A DNA stretch of 42,696 nucleotides, from positions 1-42,696 of the forward strand of contig JAITEG010000106.1 of NCBI GenBank assembly GCA_031282145.1, in the 5' to 3' direction. A program made the translations under genes and the position numbers. This DNA is from Spirochaetaceae bacterium. Its GTDB lineage: Bacteria > Spirochaetota > Spirochaetia > Treponematales > Breznakiellaceae. How positions within the stretch are numbered: the first letter of the stretch is position 1; every line of letters starts with the position of its first letter. Of this stretch, positions 41,070-42,696 are shown in pieces. The notes under the pieces were generated by a model. It worked only from the letters and a program-made list of their open reading frames with translations. It was not told the DNA's origin and did no database searches.

Positions 41070-41381
41070 ATGACAATACAGAAAACATTTGATGCTGAAA
41101 TAAAACAATTAACCCTGACCTTGAAAGGGAGGTTGGATACCACCACCGCGCCGGAATTGGAGAAGGAGTTGAAGACGACCTTGGAGGAGGTTAATGTCTT
41201 GGTTATGGACTTTGCGGACCTGGTATACCTGTCCAGTGCCGGTATCCGGGTCATTATCCTGGCGCAAAAGCTCATGAAAGCTCCGAAAAAAATGATGATC
41301 CGCAATGTTAATGAGATAGTCTATGAAGTTTTTGAAATGACCGGCCTCACGGAGGTTATAAAGATCAATACCGCTCAGTAA
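41070..41381 (+). CDS. STAS-domain anti-sigma factor antagonist (second paralogue)
   Basis: A 103-residue single STAS domain. It has FDAEIKQLTLTLKGRLDTTTAPELEKEL and LVMDFADLVYLSSAGIRVIILAQK, with the serine-containing SSAG loop, and ends NEIVYEVFEMTGLTEVIKI. It is a clear paralogue of the STAS protein on the other side of the intergenic region (the loop and the C-terminal E-V-F-E-x-T-G-L block agree) but its remaining sequence is well diverged. It is convergent with the phosphatase gene, 52 bases apart. It could be a second substrate of the same phosphatase or kinase, or belong to a separate pathway. AAGGG precedes the ATG. Confidence 0.92.
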   Translation: MTIQKTFDAEIKQLTLTLKGRLDTTTAPELEKELKTTLEEVNVLVMDFADLVYLSSAGIRVIILAQKLMKAPKKMMIRNVNEIVYEVFEMTGLTEVIKINTAQ

Positions 41382-41387
41382 AGACCC

Positions 41388-41424
41388 AGGGCAGAAATAA
41401 TATGCCCCCTTGGGACCGGTCCCG
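41388..41424. terminator. Possible bidirectional terminator between convergent genes
   Basis: Short inverted repeats (GGGCA / TGCCC and the palindrome GGGACCGGTCCC at 41412-41423) lie between the second STAS gene and the phosphatase gene, followed by GGTTTTTAT-like sequence on the plus strand. Confidence 0.35.
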
Positions 41425-41433
41425 GTTTGGTTT

Positions 41434-42696
41434 TTATGCGGGGTTCGAGGGGGTAATCTTAAGCTGAAGCATCAACATGGTTATATCGTCCGCTTGGTCT
41501 GCCCCGTTGGCGAATTTTTCGATTTCCCCAAGCATGGCGGGGATATACTCCTGGATGGTGAGGTTTTTTACCGTATCGGCGTTAAGGGCTGCCAGCATAC
41601 GGTCGTTGCCGAAGAGTTCCTCCTCCCTGTTTAAAGCCTCGGTAACCCCATCGGTATACAAAAAGACGATGTCGTTTTTATCCAGGGTAATTTCCATCAC
41701 CTTGAACCTCATGTCCTCCATACAGGCCAACATGAGCCCCGCCTTGACGTTCAACCAGGTAAAATCCCCGTTTCTCCGCCTGACCACGGGAGGGTTATGC
41801 CCCGCGTTGACATAACTGAACCGGCCGGTACTGATATTCAGAATACCCATAAAAGCGGTAACAAACATATTGGACCGGGCCTCGTTATTTTCACAGAGCT
41901 GGTTGTTGACCGTATAGAAGGTCTCATCCAAGGACTTGCCCATCTGGGCATTGTTTTTAAGCAGGGTTTTTGCGATGACCATAAACAACGCCGCGGGCAC
42001 CCCTTTGCCGGATACATCGGCGATAATCACCGCCAGATTGTCCTCATCCACCATGAAAAAATCGTAGAAGTCGCCCCCCACCTCTTTGGCGGGGTGCATC
42101 ACCGCATAAATGTCAAATTCCCGCCGGTTCGGGAAGGGAGGGAAGATACTGGGCAGCATACTGGCCTGGATCGTGGTGGCCACATTCAACTCCGCGCCGA
42201 TCCGTTCCTTTTCTCCGGTGATCTGCTTAATATCGCGGATCATATTATTAAAGCTATCCGCCAGCATCTCGATCTCATCCCCGGTTTTCACCTCCAGCTG
42301 GTAATTTAAGTCACCGGAGCTGATGATCTTGGCCCCATTGCTCAGGGAGAGGATGGGTGCGGTCAGGCTATTCGACAGCCGTATGGCTACAAAGATCGTA
42401 ACCACCGCCGCCAAGATGATGACCACCATCACCAAGAGGACGATCAGGAGGATATTGCGATCGATACCGGCGGTTGCTTCTTTTGTAAGGGAGAGGATCT
42501 CCTGCTGTATGAGCTTTGCCGGGGCAATGATCTCGTCAATCGCCGCCACCACCCCCAGGCTCCATTCGATTGAATTCAGGGGATGGTAGGCGACATAGAC
42601 ATTCTGACCGTCCAGATTTAACTCCATAAGACCGCTTTCCCGGTTTACCATGCGCCGGGCAAGCTCCCGGACCGCGGGATTCTCGTTACCCAGGTA
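41434..42696 (-). CDS. Membrane-bound SpoIIE/RsbU-type PP2C phosphatase, N-terminus beyond window
   Basis: A phosphatase of the SpoIIE type with a sensor part. The frame is open to the window end (YLGNENPAVRELARRM precedes the ATG at 42651), so the gene is truncated here. The visible N-terminal part resembles the end of an extracytoplasmic Cache domain (MELNLDGQNVYVAYHPLNSIEWSLGVVA). One membrane helix (ILLIVLLVMVVIILAAVVTIFVAI), a HAMP linker (AKIISSGDLNYQLEVKTGDEI) and the PP2C domain follow, with metal-ligand Asp motifs EVGGDFYDFF, IIADVSGKGVPAALFM and FLYTDGVTEALN. It should dephosphorylate STAS antagonists in response to an external ligand. It sits beside two STAS genes and the T6SS. Confidence 0.93.
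   Translation of the reverse strand, partial: YLGNENPAVRELARRMVNRESGLMELNLDGQNVYVAYHPLNSIEWSLGVVAAIDEIIAPAKLIQQEILSLTKEATAGIDRNILLIVLLVMVVIILAAVVTIFVAIRLSNSLTAPILSLSNGAKIISSGDLNYQLEVKTGDEIEMLADSFNNMIRDIKQITGEKERIGAELNVATTIQASMLPSIFPPFPNRREFDIYAVMHPAKEVGGDFYDFFMVDEDNLAVIIADVSGKGVPAALFMVIAKTLLKNNAQMGKSLDETFYTVNNQLCENNEARSNMFVTAFMGILNISTGRFSYVNAGHNPPVVRRRNGDFTWLNVKAGLMLACMEDMRFKVMEITLDKNDIVFLYTDGVTEALNREEELFGNDRMLAALNADTVKNLTIQEYIPAMLGEIEKFANGADQADDITMLMLQLKITPSNPA

Overview
The window looks like a spirochaete chromosome, most probably a Treponema-type organism of the termite-gut group. This rests on gene content and protein style only (an anaerobic single-chain pyruvate:ferredoxin oxidoreductase, several treponeme-type conserved proteins, relaxed lipoprotein signal peptides); no rRNA or other phylogenetic marker could be tested. 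No tRNA, rRNA, CRISPR array or intact insertion sequence was seen, and no gene-free stretch exceeds 300 bases.

Left part (1-16.4 kb), housekeeping and envelope: the 3' part of a pyruvate:ferredoxin oxidoreductase gene closed by a strong hairpin; an unrecognised cytoplasmic protein (possibly DUF5312); a GT4 glycosyltransferase overlapping a lipoprotein solute-binding protein; a small unknown protein; a membrane-anchored parvulin-type foldase followed by a DUF115/MptE-like protein; a D-lyxose isomerase-like cupin; lepA on the minus strand; a Nim-like flavoprotein; and a membrane-anchored TPR protein whose C-terminus looks like a degenerate Mrr nuclease fold.

Middle and right part (16.5-40.4 kb), a type VI secretion system in two convergent operons. 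The plus-strand operon encodes the membrane complex and TssK: a TssJ-position lipoprotein, TssK, TssL, TssM, then an RsbW-like ATPase and a small exported protein. The minus-strand operon runs tssA, tssB, tssC, hcp, tssE, tssF, tssG, tssH(clpV), PAAR, a VgrG split into separate gp27-like and gp5-like genes, a small membrane protein and a DUF6931-type protein. All thirteen core functions are accounted for if the lipoprotein is TssJ. Hairpins after tssA, on both sides of hcp and between tssE and tssF, plus a separate promoter for tssB, suggest that subunit dosage is set by segmented transcription.

Far right (40.5-42.7 kb), signalling: two STAS anti-anti-sigma-type proteins on opposite strands, separated by a dyad-rich 268-base region, and a membrane-bound SpoIIE-type phosphatase that runs off the window. 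With the RsbW-like ATPase behind tssM they supply every class of a partner-switching circuit (kinase/anti-sigma, antagonist, phosphatase sensor) interleaved with the secretion genes. The main candidates for novelty are this link, the split VgrG with its 44-residue tandem repeats and hydrophobic C-terminal extension, and the palindromic repeats inside the operon.
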